A stretch of DNA of 16,704 nucleotides from Armatimonadota bacterium (GTDB lineage Bacteria; Armatimonadota; SYMT01), in the NCBI GenBank assembly GCA_020696885.1, contig JAJFMS010000004.1:1-16704 (forward strand), written 5' to 3'. The translations under genes and the position numbers were made by a program. Under the pieces are notes generated by a model. It was not told the origin of the DNA and did no database searches. It saw only the letters and a list, made by a program, of their open reading frames with translations. Positions 7,430 through 15,622 of the stretch are shown here, piece after piece. Within the stretch, counting starts at the first letter, position 1. Every line of letters starts with the position of its first letter.

Positions 7430-8950
7430 TCAGCCGCTGGCCGACAGCCGTTCCAGGGTGTCCAGGAACCTGGGGATGTCCACCGGCTTCTGAAACGAGG
7501 CGGCGGCACCCAGGAACGCGCCCGCCTCGCGTGCATCGTGCGCGCCCGATACCACTACCAGCGGCACCCGGCCCCAGCGCGCATCCCGCCGCAGCTCCAG
7601 GGCCAACACCCAGCCGTTGGCGCGCGGCATCTGGAGGTCCGTCACAATGACCTGGGGTGCGGAATCACCCACGTGCAAGAGGTTGAGCGCTTCGACGCCA
7701 TCCACTGCAGTGTGGATCTCATAACCCTCATGTTCCAGTAGCTCCGTCAGGCCTTCGCGGATGTAGTCATCGTCCTCCACCAGCAGGATGCTGGGGCGGG
7801 CTCGCGGCGTGGGCTCCGGCGCCAGGGGTAGATAGACCCGGACCGTGGTCCCCGCCGCCGGACGGCTGTCGACCTCTAATCCACCGCCGTTCTGGAGCAC
7901 GATTCCATACACGGTCGCCAGACCGAGCCCATGGGCCAGACCCGCCTCCTTGGTGGTGAAAAACGGCTCGAACATCCGTGTCCGCACGTCTTCGTTCATC
8001 CCGCAGCCGGTGTCCGTGAACTCCAGGCACACGTACGACCCCGGCGCCAGCAGCGGATCGAGGCTAGTGCTTGGCGCCACGACCGCACGGCTCAGCCGGA
8101 GTGTAACCTTACCTCCCGAAGGCATCGCGTCCCGGGCGTTCGTGAGCAGTTGCACGAGCAGTTGCTCCACCTGCCGGGTATCCATGCGTACCGGTGCGCT
8201 GGGGAGGTCGGATTCGATCAGCAGCTCCGTGCGCGCCCCCAGGAGCTGCCGGAGCTGCTCGGCCTGCTGCCGGATGGTTTCTTCCAGGTCCAACGCGGTC
8301 GCCACCACCATCCGGGTCCGGCTGAACGAGAGGAGGTGCTGGGCGAGGACGGCGGCGCGGGCGGCGGCCTGCCGGATCTCGTCCAGTGGCGTCCGCAGCG
8401 GATCTCGCGGCTCCACTACGTCCAGGAGCAACTCGCTGTGCCCCATGATCACCGCCAGCATGTTGTTGAACCCGTGTGCGATCCCACCGGCAAGTCGTCC
8501 CACGGCCTCCAGCGTCCGGGCCCGGGCAAGCTGCTCGTCCGCCTGCTTCTGTTGAGAGCGGTCCACGAAGAGCGCGAAGTACCCTTCCAGTTCACCGCTC
8601 GCGGAGTGATAGGGGCTGGCCGCGATGAGCAGCGGAATCTCGCGCCCGTCCGAGCTGCGGCAGCTCCCGTCATATGTGGCGCCGGATCTCCAGGCGGGAG
8701 GAATAGCCATTCCGCCGGCGCCGCCGGCGGTGAGTAGCAGCTCGCCCACCGAAGCGCCGGTCAGGTTCGCTGTCGGCCGGCCTAGCAGGCGGGCCAGCCC
8801 CCGGCTGGCGAAGGTCACCACACCGGCGGGGCTCACCAGCGCCAGCCCTACGTGTACGGAGTCGAGGATGCGTTGCAGCTCCTCCGCCCGCGGAAGCGAC
8901 TCCGGCCGCGGCGCATCACCGGACCCGAGCTGGTGTTCTGGATTCTCCAT
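7430..8950 (-). CDS. Hybrid sensor histidine kinase: PAS, HisKA, HATPase, receiver
   Basis: The 506-residue protein has no membrane helices and is a cytosolic sensor. A PAS-like domain spans about 25-135 and a short coiled linker 132-150. The HisKA H-box has phospho-acceptor H159 in GGIAHGFNN; the residue after the histidine is G160 instead of the usual acidic residue. The ATPase domain has the N-box N271/D274 (LLTNARDAM), G1 DTGCGM at 313-318, the F-box FEPFFTTK at 327-334 and G2 GLGLATV at 341-347. The C-terminal receiver has D393-D395, phospho-acceptor D438 (VTDLQMP), S468 and K488. There is no DNA-binding or enzymatic output domain, and no partner regulator in the window. The start is ATG 8950; GTG 8977 is a possible alternative and both have weak ribosome sites. 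It is convergent with the glycosyltransferase, 15 bases away, so any functional link to the glycan genes is speculative. Confidence 0.9.
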   Translation of the reverse strand: MENPEHQLGSGDAPRPESLPRAEELQRILDSVHVGLALVSPAGVVTFASRGLARLLGRPTANLTGASVGELLLTAGGAGGMAIPPAWRSGATYDGSCRSSDGREIPLLIAASPYHSASGELEGYFALFVDRSQQKQADEQLARARTLEAVGRLAGGIAHGFNNMLAVIMGHSELLLDVVEPRDPLRTPLDEIRQAAARAAVLAQHLLSFSRTRMVVATALDLEETIRQQAEQLRQLLGARTELLIESDLPSAPVRMDTRQVEQLLVQLLTNARDAMPSGGKVTLRLSRAVVAPSTSLDPLLAPGSYVCLEFTDTGCGMNEDVRTRMFEPFFTTKEAGLAHGLGLATVYGIVLQNGGGLEVDSRPAAGTTVRVYLPLAPEPTPRARPSILLVEDDDYIREGLTELLEHEGYEIHTAVDGVEALNLLHVGDSAPQVIVTDLQMPRANGWVLALELRRDARWGRVPLVVVSGAHDAREAGAFLGAAASFQKPVDIPRFLDTLERLSASG

Positions 8951-9408
8951 CGGATCAGCGCAACCTTCCCGAAACACGGATGACGGTCGTCCAAGCCTGA
9001 GCCGTCGTCGAAGGAGCTGTCGGCAAGATCAATGCCGTTCGAAGCTCCGCGAGCAGCCAGCCGCCGCGATCACACCCTCAAGTCGAACCCAGCCGGAGGC
9101 ATAATCCCTTGTGGACAAGCGGCATCCGGCCCGTCGCCACGCTATTCATTCAAGCGCGGGGATCTTCCTTCCAACGCCGATTCTCCCCCATTTGTCTGTC
9201 CAGCACACCTAGCAAGCAACCGCCGATAGTGCGTTCTTGCACGGCCTTGCAAAACAACCCCTCGTTGCGCTGAATGCAAGCTCGATTGCCACCAAGAATG
9301 CTTGGTAGAAGCAACCAGACTTGCGTGAGATCCCGCTGTCAACGAACAGACCTACCTGTCATCGACACCTGCACCGTGCAGGCGTGGACCAGGGTTAGGA
9401 GCAGGGGT
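8951..9408. other. Left part of the 862-bp gene-free region upstream of the kinase
   Basis: No ORF here has a credible start, length or recognisable protein. The stretch should contain the kinase promoter on the minus strand, but I cannot place it. Visible dyads are CTTGT-GG-ACAAG (9108-9119) just after a CATAAT (9099-9104), ACCAAG-AATG-CTTGGT (9291-9306), and the near-perfect palindrome CCTGCAC-C-GTGCAGG (9368-9382), which is operator-like. CTTGC/GCAAG words recur between 9210 and 9280. Confidence 0.4.
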
Positions 9409-9703
9409 CCCGCCGGTTGGCTGGATTCTAGCCGGCGGGGAGTTGGGATGGGACACACTTTTAGCCAGACATGCCGCACCCGGCGCGGGTGCGAGCAGCC
9501 AGAGCGTCGGGCTGCTGGAGCCTTCCGGCGGCCGGGCGTGTTACCCCAACCCTCCCCTGCATAGGGAGAGCAGCTAGGGCTCCGCATCCGTCCCCCGGCG
9601 GGTGTGGAGTCCACTTTTCCGTGGAGCTGCCTTCCCGCGAAGGCCCGGGGTCCGGTCGCGCATCTTCAGCCGCTGCCTCCCGAGGTCGGGCGCTGGATGC
9701 GCG
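9409..9703 (+). promoter_or_regulatory. Hairpin-rich leader candidate upstream of the giant secreted protein
   Basis: Strong local dyads follow one another: CCCGCCGG/CCGGCGGG (9409-9416/9432-9439); CGCACCCG/CGGGTGCG with a GCG loop (9475-9482/9486-9493); AGCAGCC/GGCTGCT (9494-9500/9510-9516); three alternating half-sites GTGGA, TCCAC, GTGGA (9604-9608, 9610-9614, 9621-9625) that can pair in two ways; and a long compound stem CGCGCATC + CAGC against GCTG + GATGCGCG (9657-9664 and 9667-9670 with 9692-9703) capped by CCCG/CGGG. The last stem ends 109 bases before the ATG at 9813. No known riboswitch consensus is recognisable. It may be a cis-regulatory RNA or a separate small RNA. Strand is assumed from the downstream gene. 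Confidence 0.35.
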
Positions 9704-9724
9704 GATTTCCCTTTAAAGTGTCTC

Positions 9725-9735
9725 TTGACGCGTCA
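9725..9735 (+). promoter_or_regulatory. Perfect palindrome TGACGCGTCA overlapping a TTGACG box
   Basis: TGACGCGTCA (9726-9735) is a perfect 10-bp dyad 77 bases before the ATG at 9813. The overlapping TTGACG (9725-9730) resembles a -35 hexamer, but there is no good -10 at 16-18 bases, so this is a possible operator more than a demonstrated promoter. Another perfect palindrome, CTTTAAAG, lies at 9711-9718. Confidence 0.35.
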
Positions 9736-9801
9736 GCCAGCGAGCAGGCGATGTCTTACCAAGCGAATTGTTAGCAACCAATTAATCAAGTCCTCACTGG
9801 T

Positions 9802-9805
9802 AGGA
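9802..9805 (+). promoter_or_regulatory. Ribosome binding site of the giant secreted protein gene
   Basis: AGGA lies seven bases before the ATG at 9813 and supports that start, which also gives a good signal peptide. A perfect palindrome GTTGATCAAC (9825-9834) lies just inside the coding region. Confidence 0.7.
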
Positions 9806-9812
9806 TCGAACA

Positions 9813-12800
9813 ATGATTCGTAGAGTTGATCAACCAAGTAACACCCAGTCGTTAGTCCGAATGGTGGCCGGCCTGCTGATGCCGGCCTTTGCCTTGCTGG
9901 CGGGGCTGGCCGCGGCCGCGCCCGGAGCGCCGGTCCGAAAGCACGTCCGACCGTCGGCAGCGCGCTCCTCGATCGCAGCCGTCCCCTACGCGCCGGTGCA
10001 GGCACCAGCGACTGCGCCTGCCGGCGCTCCGCAGGCAGCGTCACCCACCGGCCGCACGCCGCGGCTCCTCTGGACGCCCCAGCAGCAGGCGGTCTGGCAG
10101 CGGATGCGCACCGAGAACAACGTCTGGTGGCGGCTGCTCAAGAGCAACGCGGACCGTTCCGAGACGGCGGACCGCCGCTACGCGGACATCGGGCAGTGGT
10201 GCACGCTGGCCTACCAGATCACCGGCGACGTAAGCTACGCGCGCAAGGCGTGGGGAGCACTCAACGGCCAGACCACCGGGGAGTCGTTCCTGAGCCCGTC
10301 GTTCTGGCCCGGAGACGGCCGCAACTTCACCCGGGAGTCCTTCGTGGACTTCATCTGGATGTACGACTGGCTCTATCCGGCGCTGACTCCGAGCGAGCGA
10401 GCGTACTACCTGGCCCAGCTCAACCGCTGGTCGGACCTGGTATTGAACAAGGTCCCGAACGTGCCCTGGGGCACGCGGCTGACGGACTCGGATGAGACGG
10501 TGGGCCACTACTTCAGCCTGGCGCTGATGGACCTCGCGACCGGGCCGGACAATCCGCGGGCCGGCACCTTCCTCTCCAGCACGTGGAACGAGACGTACAC
10601 CGGCGCGGCGCTCAATGTCGGTGGGCTGACCGCCACCGGCAGCAACCTCACCAGCACGATGCGCAACGCGATCCGCCGCTTCGTAGAGCTGGCGGAGGGC
10701 GGGCAGTGGCCGGAGAGCACCGAGTACAACCTGAACACGATGCGGATCCTGCTCTGGGGCGCCCATGGGGTTCGCACCGCCACCGGCGTGGACTACTTCC
10801 CGGAAGTCACGCGGTACACCCAGCAGCTCGCCCGCGCGCAGATCGCCGAAGTGGTGCCGGACCTTTCGGATTCGTACCAGTGGGGGGACATCCAGCAGGC
10901 TCGCAACATCGAGCTGTGGCTGCGAGGGAATGTCGCCGGCACCCTTTCCGGCCTGCTGCAGAACGACCCCGAGAACGGCCCCTTCGCGCAGCAGTTGGTG
11001 GATGAGCTGGCGGGGCGCTACCCGGAGATGTCCACCGTCAGCAGCAGCCTGGGTGCGGCGTTCTTCCTCTTCCACAACCCGTATGCGGCACGCGCCGACT
11101 GGCGGGGAGCCTTCTCGCGCGGCTCCTTCGCGTCCGGCGGCGGGCTCCAGCTCTTCCGCGACGGCTGGAGCACTACGGACAGCCTCTTCGGCACCCACTT
11201 CCCGCCGGTTGGGAGTGTGGATCACTACGTCGGCTACTTCAACACGTTCCAGCTCTTCCGCAAGGGCGAGTGGGCCGTGACGAACCCGATCGGTTACCAG
11301 ACGGTCCAGGGCGAATACACGAACGGGATGCTCATCGGGGGCCTCTCCAGCTCGTCCGAGGCGCGAGGGCTGGTGGCGCAGGAGATCGGCGCCGGCGACC
11401 TTTACGCCTACTCCGCCGGGACCACCCGCGGACAGTACTACGTGCAGCCCTACTACGATCCGCCGCCCACCTTCCTCCACGAGTGGACCCGGAGCGTCTT
11501 CTATCTGCCTTCCGCAGACAAGCACTCCGACACGATCCTGGTGTTCGATCGCACCAACGCAGACAACCCGAAGAACCTGCCGAAGCTGGCTCGCTACCGC
11601 ACCGGCGACTACAACCGGATCGCCGCCGCGCCCGCGAACAAGCAGTGGATCATCCATTCGCCGGTAGCGCCTACGCTGACGGCGGACGCCATCGCCTGGC
11701 GCACCGCTGCGGGCCAGCAGGTGCGGGTCAACACGCTGCTGCCGGCCGCCCAGAGCCGCACCGTGGTGGACGAGCGCACGCTGGTGGATAGCGCGGCCAC
11801 CATCGCCGCGAGCGAGAAGAAGTTCCAGACCCGGATCAGGCCCGCCACGGAGCAGCCGTGGGATACGTTCCTGAACGTGGTTCAGGCCTACGACACCGGC
11901 GCCGAACTGTCGAACACCCTGGTCCGCAGCGCCGGCGGCGAGAGCGAAGGAGCCCTGGTGCGCCGTGTGGGGCACAATGACGCGCTCGTCATGTTCAGTG
12001 CGCAGCAATCCGCCCGCCTGCTCACCACCGCGTTCACCGTCACCTGGAGCGCCGCCACCACCGTCACCGAAGGATTCCTGGTGGACCTGGACCCGAGCCG
12101 TACCTGGAGCGTGGTCACCGACGGCGGCGCGTCCCGGCCGCTCACCGTGAGTGATCAGGGAGTGGGCCGGCTAGTAGTCAACGGCGCCGGCACGCACACC
12201 ATCCGGCTCGCGTCCGTGGCGGCCCAGGACACCATCGCTCCGGCCGCTCCGACCGGCCTCGCCGCGCTTGCGGGTGACGGCAGCGCCAGCCTCTCCTGGA
12301 ACGCGAGCCCGGAAGCGGACCTGGCGGGGTACCTCGTCCTGCGCAGCGGGGCGGAGAACGGGAGCTACACCCGGCAGAACACCAGCCCGATCTCCGCCCG
12401 AACGCTGACACAGACCGGCCTGACCAACGGCGCCACCTACTGGTACCGCTTGTGCGCCGTGGATCAGAGCGGCAACGAGAGCGCGCTGAGCGCCCCCACC
12501 AGCGTGGTGCCGGTGGCCGGGAGCTATACCATCAGCGGCACGGTTACCGCCAGCGGCGCCCCGCTGGCGAACGTCACCGTAAGCAGCGGCACCCGGACCG
12601 CCACTACTTCCGCCGGTGGTGTCTACTCCTTCAGCAGCCTGCCCGCGGGGACTTACACCGTTTCGGCCAGCCGCACCGGCTATTCACTTAGCGCTGCAAA
12701 GAGCGTGGCAGTCGGCCCCAGCGCGTCGTCGATCGACTTCACTGCTTCCCCGGCAACCACCGCCACCAGCCTCCCCGGCCTCCGGATCAACGCTGGAGGA

Positions 12801-15404
12801 GGCGCCTACACCGGCACCGGCGACACCTGGAGCGCGGACCAGTATTTCAACGGGGGAACGGCACACAGCTACCCCTCGCGGGACATCATCGGCAGCAGCG
12901 ACTCGCCGCTGCTCGTGACCGTGCGCTACGGCACCAGCTTCGGCTACAACCTGCCCGCGGCCGCCGGGGCCTATATCCTCCGGCTGCACTTTGCCGAGTG
13001 CTGGTTCACTTACAAGGGCGCGCGGGTCTTCAACGTAGACGTCAACGGTGCCCGCGCTCTGCCGAACTTCGACATCCACGCCGCGGCCGGCAGCCACAAC
13101 AAGCTGGTGGTGAAGGAGATCCCGGTCATCAGCACCGGCGCCGGGATCACGCTCGCCTTCCAGCGCGTGGTAGACAATGCGCTGATCAACGCGATCGAGC
13201 TGGTCCCCACCGGCAGCTCCATCACCGGACGCGTCATCCTCAACGGCGCGGGGCTCTCCGGCGCAACGGTTACGGCGGGCAGCCGGGCCGCCACCACCGG
13301 CGCGGACGGTAGCTACTCCTTCGCCGGCCTGGAGCCCGCCACGTACACCGTGGCGGCAAGCAAGACCGGCTACCTGTTCAGCAGCCCGCGGACCGTGACC
13401 GTCGGCCCAGACCAGAGTGGTGTCGACTTCACAGCCAGCCCGAGCACCTTCCGCATCAGCGGGACAGTGCGCGCGGCGGGGACCGGCCTCGCTGGCGTCT
13501 CCGTCACTGCAGGGGGCCAGACCGCCACCACGGCTGCGGACGGCACCTATGCGCTGGCAGCGGTGCCCGCCGGCAGCTACACGGTGACGGCCGCCCTCGC
13601 CGAGTACACCCTCAGCACCCAGACCGTAACCGTCGGACCGGACCGCACCGGGCTGGACTTCACGGCAACCCGCGTTACGTACTCCCTCGGGGGAACAGTG
13701 CGCACCGGCGGGATCCCGCTCCCGGGCGTCACCGTCTCTGCTGATGGGCGTTCGGCAGTTACCGGTGCGGATGGTGCCTACTCGATCGCCGGGCTCCTGT
13801 CCGGCAGCTACGTCGTAACCGCCGCTGCGGCCGAATACACGTTCGACGGGCCGCGCACCGCGGTGGTGGGGCCGAGTACTTCCGGAGTGGATTTCACGGG
13901 TGTGCGGAAGACCTACACGGTCAGCGGCTCCGTAACGGTTAGCGGCGCCGGCCTTGCGGGCGTCGCCATCGCCGCCGGTGATCGAACGGCGCTCACCGCC
14001 GCGGACGGCACCTTCACGGTATCGGGGCTGCTCTCTGGCTCCTACCAGGTGAGTGCGGCAAAGGCGGAGTTCACGTTCAGTGCAGCGCAGTCCGTCTCCG
14101 TTGGACCGAGCCGCACCGGCTTTGTCTTCACCGGAACGCCGAACACCTATCGGGTCCGCGGCACCGTCCGCGACCTGGTTCGCGGGGCCGGCGCCCCGCC
14201 GACCGCGCCCGGCCTGAGCGGCGTCACCGTCACCGCCGGGGGCCGCACCGCCACCTCCGGAGCCGACGGCAGCTACGCGATCGAGGGCCTCGTGGCCGGG
14301 AGCTACCCGGTTTCGTGCCAGCGGCGCGGCTTTGCCTTCTCCGCCCCGGTCACCGTGACGGTGGGTCCCGACCGGGACGGCGTGGACTTCACCCGCCAGC
14401 CGGTGGTCTCTCCGGCGGCGTTCCAACTGCGGGACGGCCGACCCGTCAGCGGCGGCAGCGCGATGGACGTGGTCTTCACCGCGAACGGCGCTCAGGTAAC
14501 CGCCGCTTCGTTCGACCTGGTGTTCGACCCGGCCCTCGTGGCCTTCGTGAGCGCCGAGGCGGGAGCTGTGCCGTCGGGGGTGACCGTGACGGCGCGGGAG
14601 CAGTCCGCCGGGCGGGTCCGCGTGGTTCTCTTCGGCACCCAGTCCACGGCCTGGAGCAGCGGTACGATCGCCTCCGTGATCTTCCGGGCCGCCCCGGGCT
14701 CCGCCGCGCAGGTGACCGCGCGGGTGGAGCTGATGCTGCCGGAGCTGACCGTCCCCGGGGTGCAGGTGTCTGACGCCGAAGGCCTCGCCGCCGAAGCGAG
14801 CGCCTCCGGCGGCTCGGTGAGCTTCACGGCCGGCCGCTCGGGAGACCTGAACCGGAACGGCGCGCTGGACGTGGGCGACATCCAGCTCATGTTGAACGTG
14901 GTGCTCGGCGCCATGTCCTCGGATCTCGCCCAGCACGACCTGAACGGCAACGGCTCGGTGGACGTGGGCGACCTACAATCGCTCGTGAACATGTTCATGA
15001 CCGGTAGCGCCCCCGCCAGCCGTCCGGCTGCCGCGACGGCGAAGGCGGTCCGCGGACGACGGGCGGTGATCCGGCTCGGGTTCGATCCGTCGGGCGCCCA
15101 GGTCACCGCCGTGGCGTTCGATCTACGGCTGGACACCGGGGTGCTGGAGTCGGTGGTCCATACCCGGAATCGCAGCGACCTCCAGTTCGTGACCCGCACG
15201 CTGCCGGGCGGCCGGACCCGGGTGCTCCTCTACAGCAACAACGGAACCCCTCTACCGCGCGCGAGCGACCTGTTCGCGCTCCGCGTCCGCGGCGTGCGGC
15301 GCGTGGACGTACTGCGGCCGGAGACCGACTCTGCCGGCGCTGACGGGGCACGGCCGGACGGATCGACGACCTCCGTAACCGTAGGCCTGGGCGTCGCCCG
15401 GTAA
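9813..15404 (+). CDS. Giant secreted polysaccharide-lyase-like protein with FN3, malectin, repeat, cohesin-like and dockerin domains
   Basis: The 1863-residue product starts with a signal peptide (basic N-region to R16, hydrophobic core about 18-35, Ala-rich end). Residues 80-420 look like the helical toroid of heparinase II/III or alginate lyase proteins, with candidate active-site positions H232 (GHYFSL) and E301/E304/Y305 (ESTEYN). A beta-sandwich part runs to about 800, with H471 in DHYVGYF. Then come fibronectin III (810-901), a carboxypeptidase-regulatory-like repeat (905-982), malectin (989-1134, RINAGGG start), five more such repeats (1135-1531), a cohesin-like domain (1532-1676), a type I dockerin with calcium loops D1678-D1689 and D1709-D1720, and a C-terminal cohesin-like region (1733-1863). 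It probably binds and cleaves an acidic or complex polysaccharide outside the cell. The lyase call is the weakest part; the accessory domains are clear. It appears monocistronic. Confidence 0.85.
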   Translation: MIRRVDQPSNTQSLVRMVAGLLMPAFALLAGLAAAAPGAPVRKHVRPSAARSSIAAVPYAPVQAPATAPAGAPQAASPTGRTPRLLWTPQQQAVWQRMRTENNVWWRLLKSNADRSETADRRYADIGQWCTLAYQITGDVSYARKAWGALNGQTTGESFLSPSFWPGDGRNFTRESFVDFIWMYDWLYPALTPSERAYYLAQLNRWSDLVLNKVPNVPWGTRLTDSDETVGHYFSLALMDLATGPDNPRAGTFLSSTWNETYTGAALNVGGLTATGSNLTSTMRNAIRRFVELAEGGQWPESTEYNLNTMRILLWGAHGVRTATGVDYFPEVTRYTQQLARAQIAEVVPDLSDSYQWGDIQQARNIELWLRGNVAGTLSGLLQNDPENGPFAQQLVDELAGRYPEMSTVSSSLGAAFFLFHNPYAARADWRGAFSRGSFASGGGLQLFRDGWSTTDSLFGTHFPPVGSVDHYVGYFNTFQLFRKGEWAVTNPIGYQTVQGEYTNGMLIGGLSSSSEARGLVAQEIGAGDLYAYSAGTTRGQYYVQPYYDPPPTFLHEWTRSVFYLPSADKHSDTILVFDRTNADNPKNLPKLARYRTGDYNRIAAAPANKQWIIHSPVAPTLTADAIAWRTAAGQQVRVNTLLPAAQSRTVVDERTLVDSAATIAASEKKFQTRIRPATEQPWDTFLNVVQAYDTGAELSNTLVRSAGGESEGALVRRVGHNDALVMFSAQQSARLLTTAFTVTWSAATTVTEGFLVDLDPSRTWSVVTDGGASRPLTVSDQGVGRLVVNGAGTHTIRLASVAAQDTIAPAAPTGLAALAGDGSASLSWNASPEADLAGYLVLRSGAENGSYTRQNTSPISARTLTQTGLTNGATYWYRLCAVDQSGNESALSAPTSVVPVAGSYTISGTVTASGAPLANVTVSSGTRTATTSAGGVYSFSSLPAGTYTVSASRTGYSLSAAKSVAVGPSASSIDFTASPATTATSLPGLRINAGGGAYTGTGDTWSADQYFNGGTAHSYPSRDIIGSSDSPLLVTVRYGTSFGYNLPAAAGAYILRLHFAECWFTYKGARVFNVDVNGARALPNFDIHAAAGSHNKLVVKEIPVISTGAGITLAFQRVVDNALINAIELVPTGSSITGRVILNGAGLSGATVTAGSRAATTGADGSYSFAGLEPATYTVAASKTGYLFSSPRTVTVGPDQSGVDFTASPSTFRISGTVRAAGTGLAGVSVTAGGQTATTAADGTYALAAVPAGSYTVTAALAEYTLSTQTVTVGPDRTGLDFTATRVTYSLGGTVRTGGIPLPGVTVSADGRSAVTGADGAYSIAGLLSGSYVVTAAAAEYTFDGPRTAVVGPSTSGVDFTGVRKTYTVSGSVTVSGAGLAGVAIAAGDRTALTAADGTFTVSGLLSGSYQVSAAKAEFTFSAAQSVSVGPSRTGFVFTGTPNTYRVRGTVRDLVRGAGAPPTAPGLSGVTVTAGGRTATSGADGSYAIEGLVAGSYPVSCQRRGFAFSAPVTVTVGPDRDGVDFTRQPVVSPAAFQLRDGRPVSGGSAMDVVFTANGAQVTAASFDLVFDPALVAFVSAEAGAVPSGVTVTAREQSAGRVRVVLFGTQSTAWSSGTIASVIFRAAPGSAAQVTARVELMLPELTVPGVQVSDAEGLAAEASASGGSVSFTAGRSGDLNRNGALDVGDIQLMLNVVLGAMSSDLAQHDLNGNGSVDVGDLQSLVNMFMTGSAPASRPAAATAKAVRGRRAVIRLGFDPSGAQVTAVAFDLRLDTGVLESVVHTRNRSDLQFVTRTLPGGRTRVLLYSNNGTPLPRASDLFALRVRGVRRVDVLRPETDSAGADGARPDGSTTSVTVGLGVAR
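12525..14405 (+). repeat. Six carboxypeptidase-regulatory-like beta repeats, array split by a malectin domain
   Basis: Each unit is 77-86 residues: an opening like YxxSGTV, then GVTVTAGGRTATT, ADGSYSxxGL, GSYTVTA, and closing VTVGPDRTGxDFT. Units start at residues 905, 1135, 1213, 1290, 1368 and 1446. The first is separated from the rest by the malectin domain (989-1134). The sixth carries an insertion of about eight residues rich in Gly, Ala and Pro after the first strand. The units are stalk-like spacers in known proteins of this fold. Confidence 0.85.
14844..15011 (+). other. Dockerin type I module (coding segment)
   Basis: Two EF-hand-like loops are present: DLNRNGALDVGD (D1678, N1680, N1682, D1689) and DLNGNGSVDVGD (D1709, N1711, N1713, D1720), each followed by a helix (IQLMLNVVLG and LQSLVNMFMTG). 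Spacing of 31 residues between the loops is typical. In known systems dockerins bind cohesins with calcium; here a cohesin-like domain lies directly before and another after it. Confidence 0.85.
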
Positions 15405-15433
15405 GACGTTCCCATCCCTCCGGTACTGGAGAG

Positions 15434-15471
15434 GGGAGCGCTCGCGGTTGTGCCGCGAGCGCTCCCTTTTT
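15434..15471 (+). terminator. Strong rho-independent terminator of the giant protein gene
   Basis: A perfect 14-bp stem, GGGAGCGCTCGCGG (15434-15447) with CCGCGAGCGCTCCC (15453-15466), closes a TTGTG loop and is followed directly by TTTTT (15467-15471). It lies 29 bases after the stop codon. Confidence 0.92.
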
Positions 15472-15569
15472 CCGTTGCTCGTGCGGCCGGATGATCGTTC
15501 CCCGCGGGAGTGACAGGCCGTCTCTCCGCCCTCCGTGCGCCCTCGCGCTCGCACCGGCAATTCTCGGGC

Positions 15570-15582
15570 AGGATGCCATCCT
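15570..15582. promoter_or_regulatory. Dyad upstream of the B-box protein gene
   Basis: AGGATG-C-CATCCT is a 13-base dyad (15570-15582) about 50 bases before the ATG at 15632. A TTTAAT (15594-15599 region) lies just downstream and may be a -10 element, but no good -35 accompanies it. Confidence 0.25.
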
Positions 15583-15622
15583 CCGCGGGGTGAATTTAAT
15601 CTGGATTGACCTGAACCAGTTC

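Noticed and set aside
9108..9119. TTGTGGACAA, similar to a DnaA box
   Set aside because: Single, imperfect copy without an AT-rich unwinding region or nearby replication genes.
9274..9716. Short overlapping ORFs upstream of the giant gene
   Set aside because: Cys/Arg/Ser-rich translations in both strands, no ribosome sites and no recognisable family.
10041..12008. 655-codon open frame on the minus strand
   Set aside because: It lies wholly antisense to the giant secreted protein gene, is Arg/Gly/Val-rich without domains, and is a usual by-product of high GC and codon bias.
12684..14936. 750-codon open frame on the minus strand
   Set aside because: Antisense to the repeat region; its repetitiveness mirrors the coding repeats. 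No domain or ribosome site is visible.
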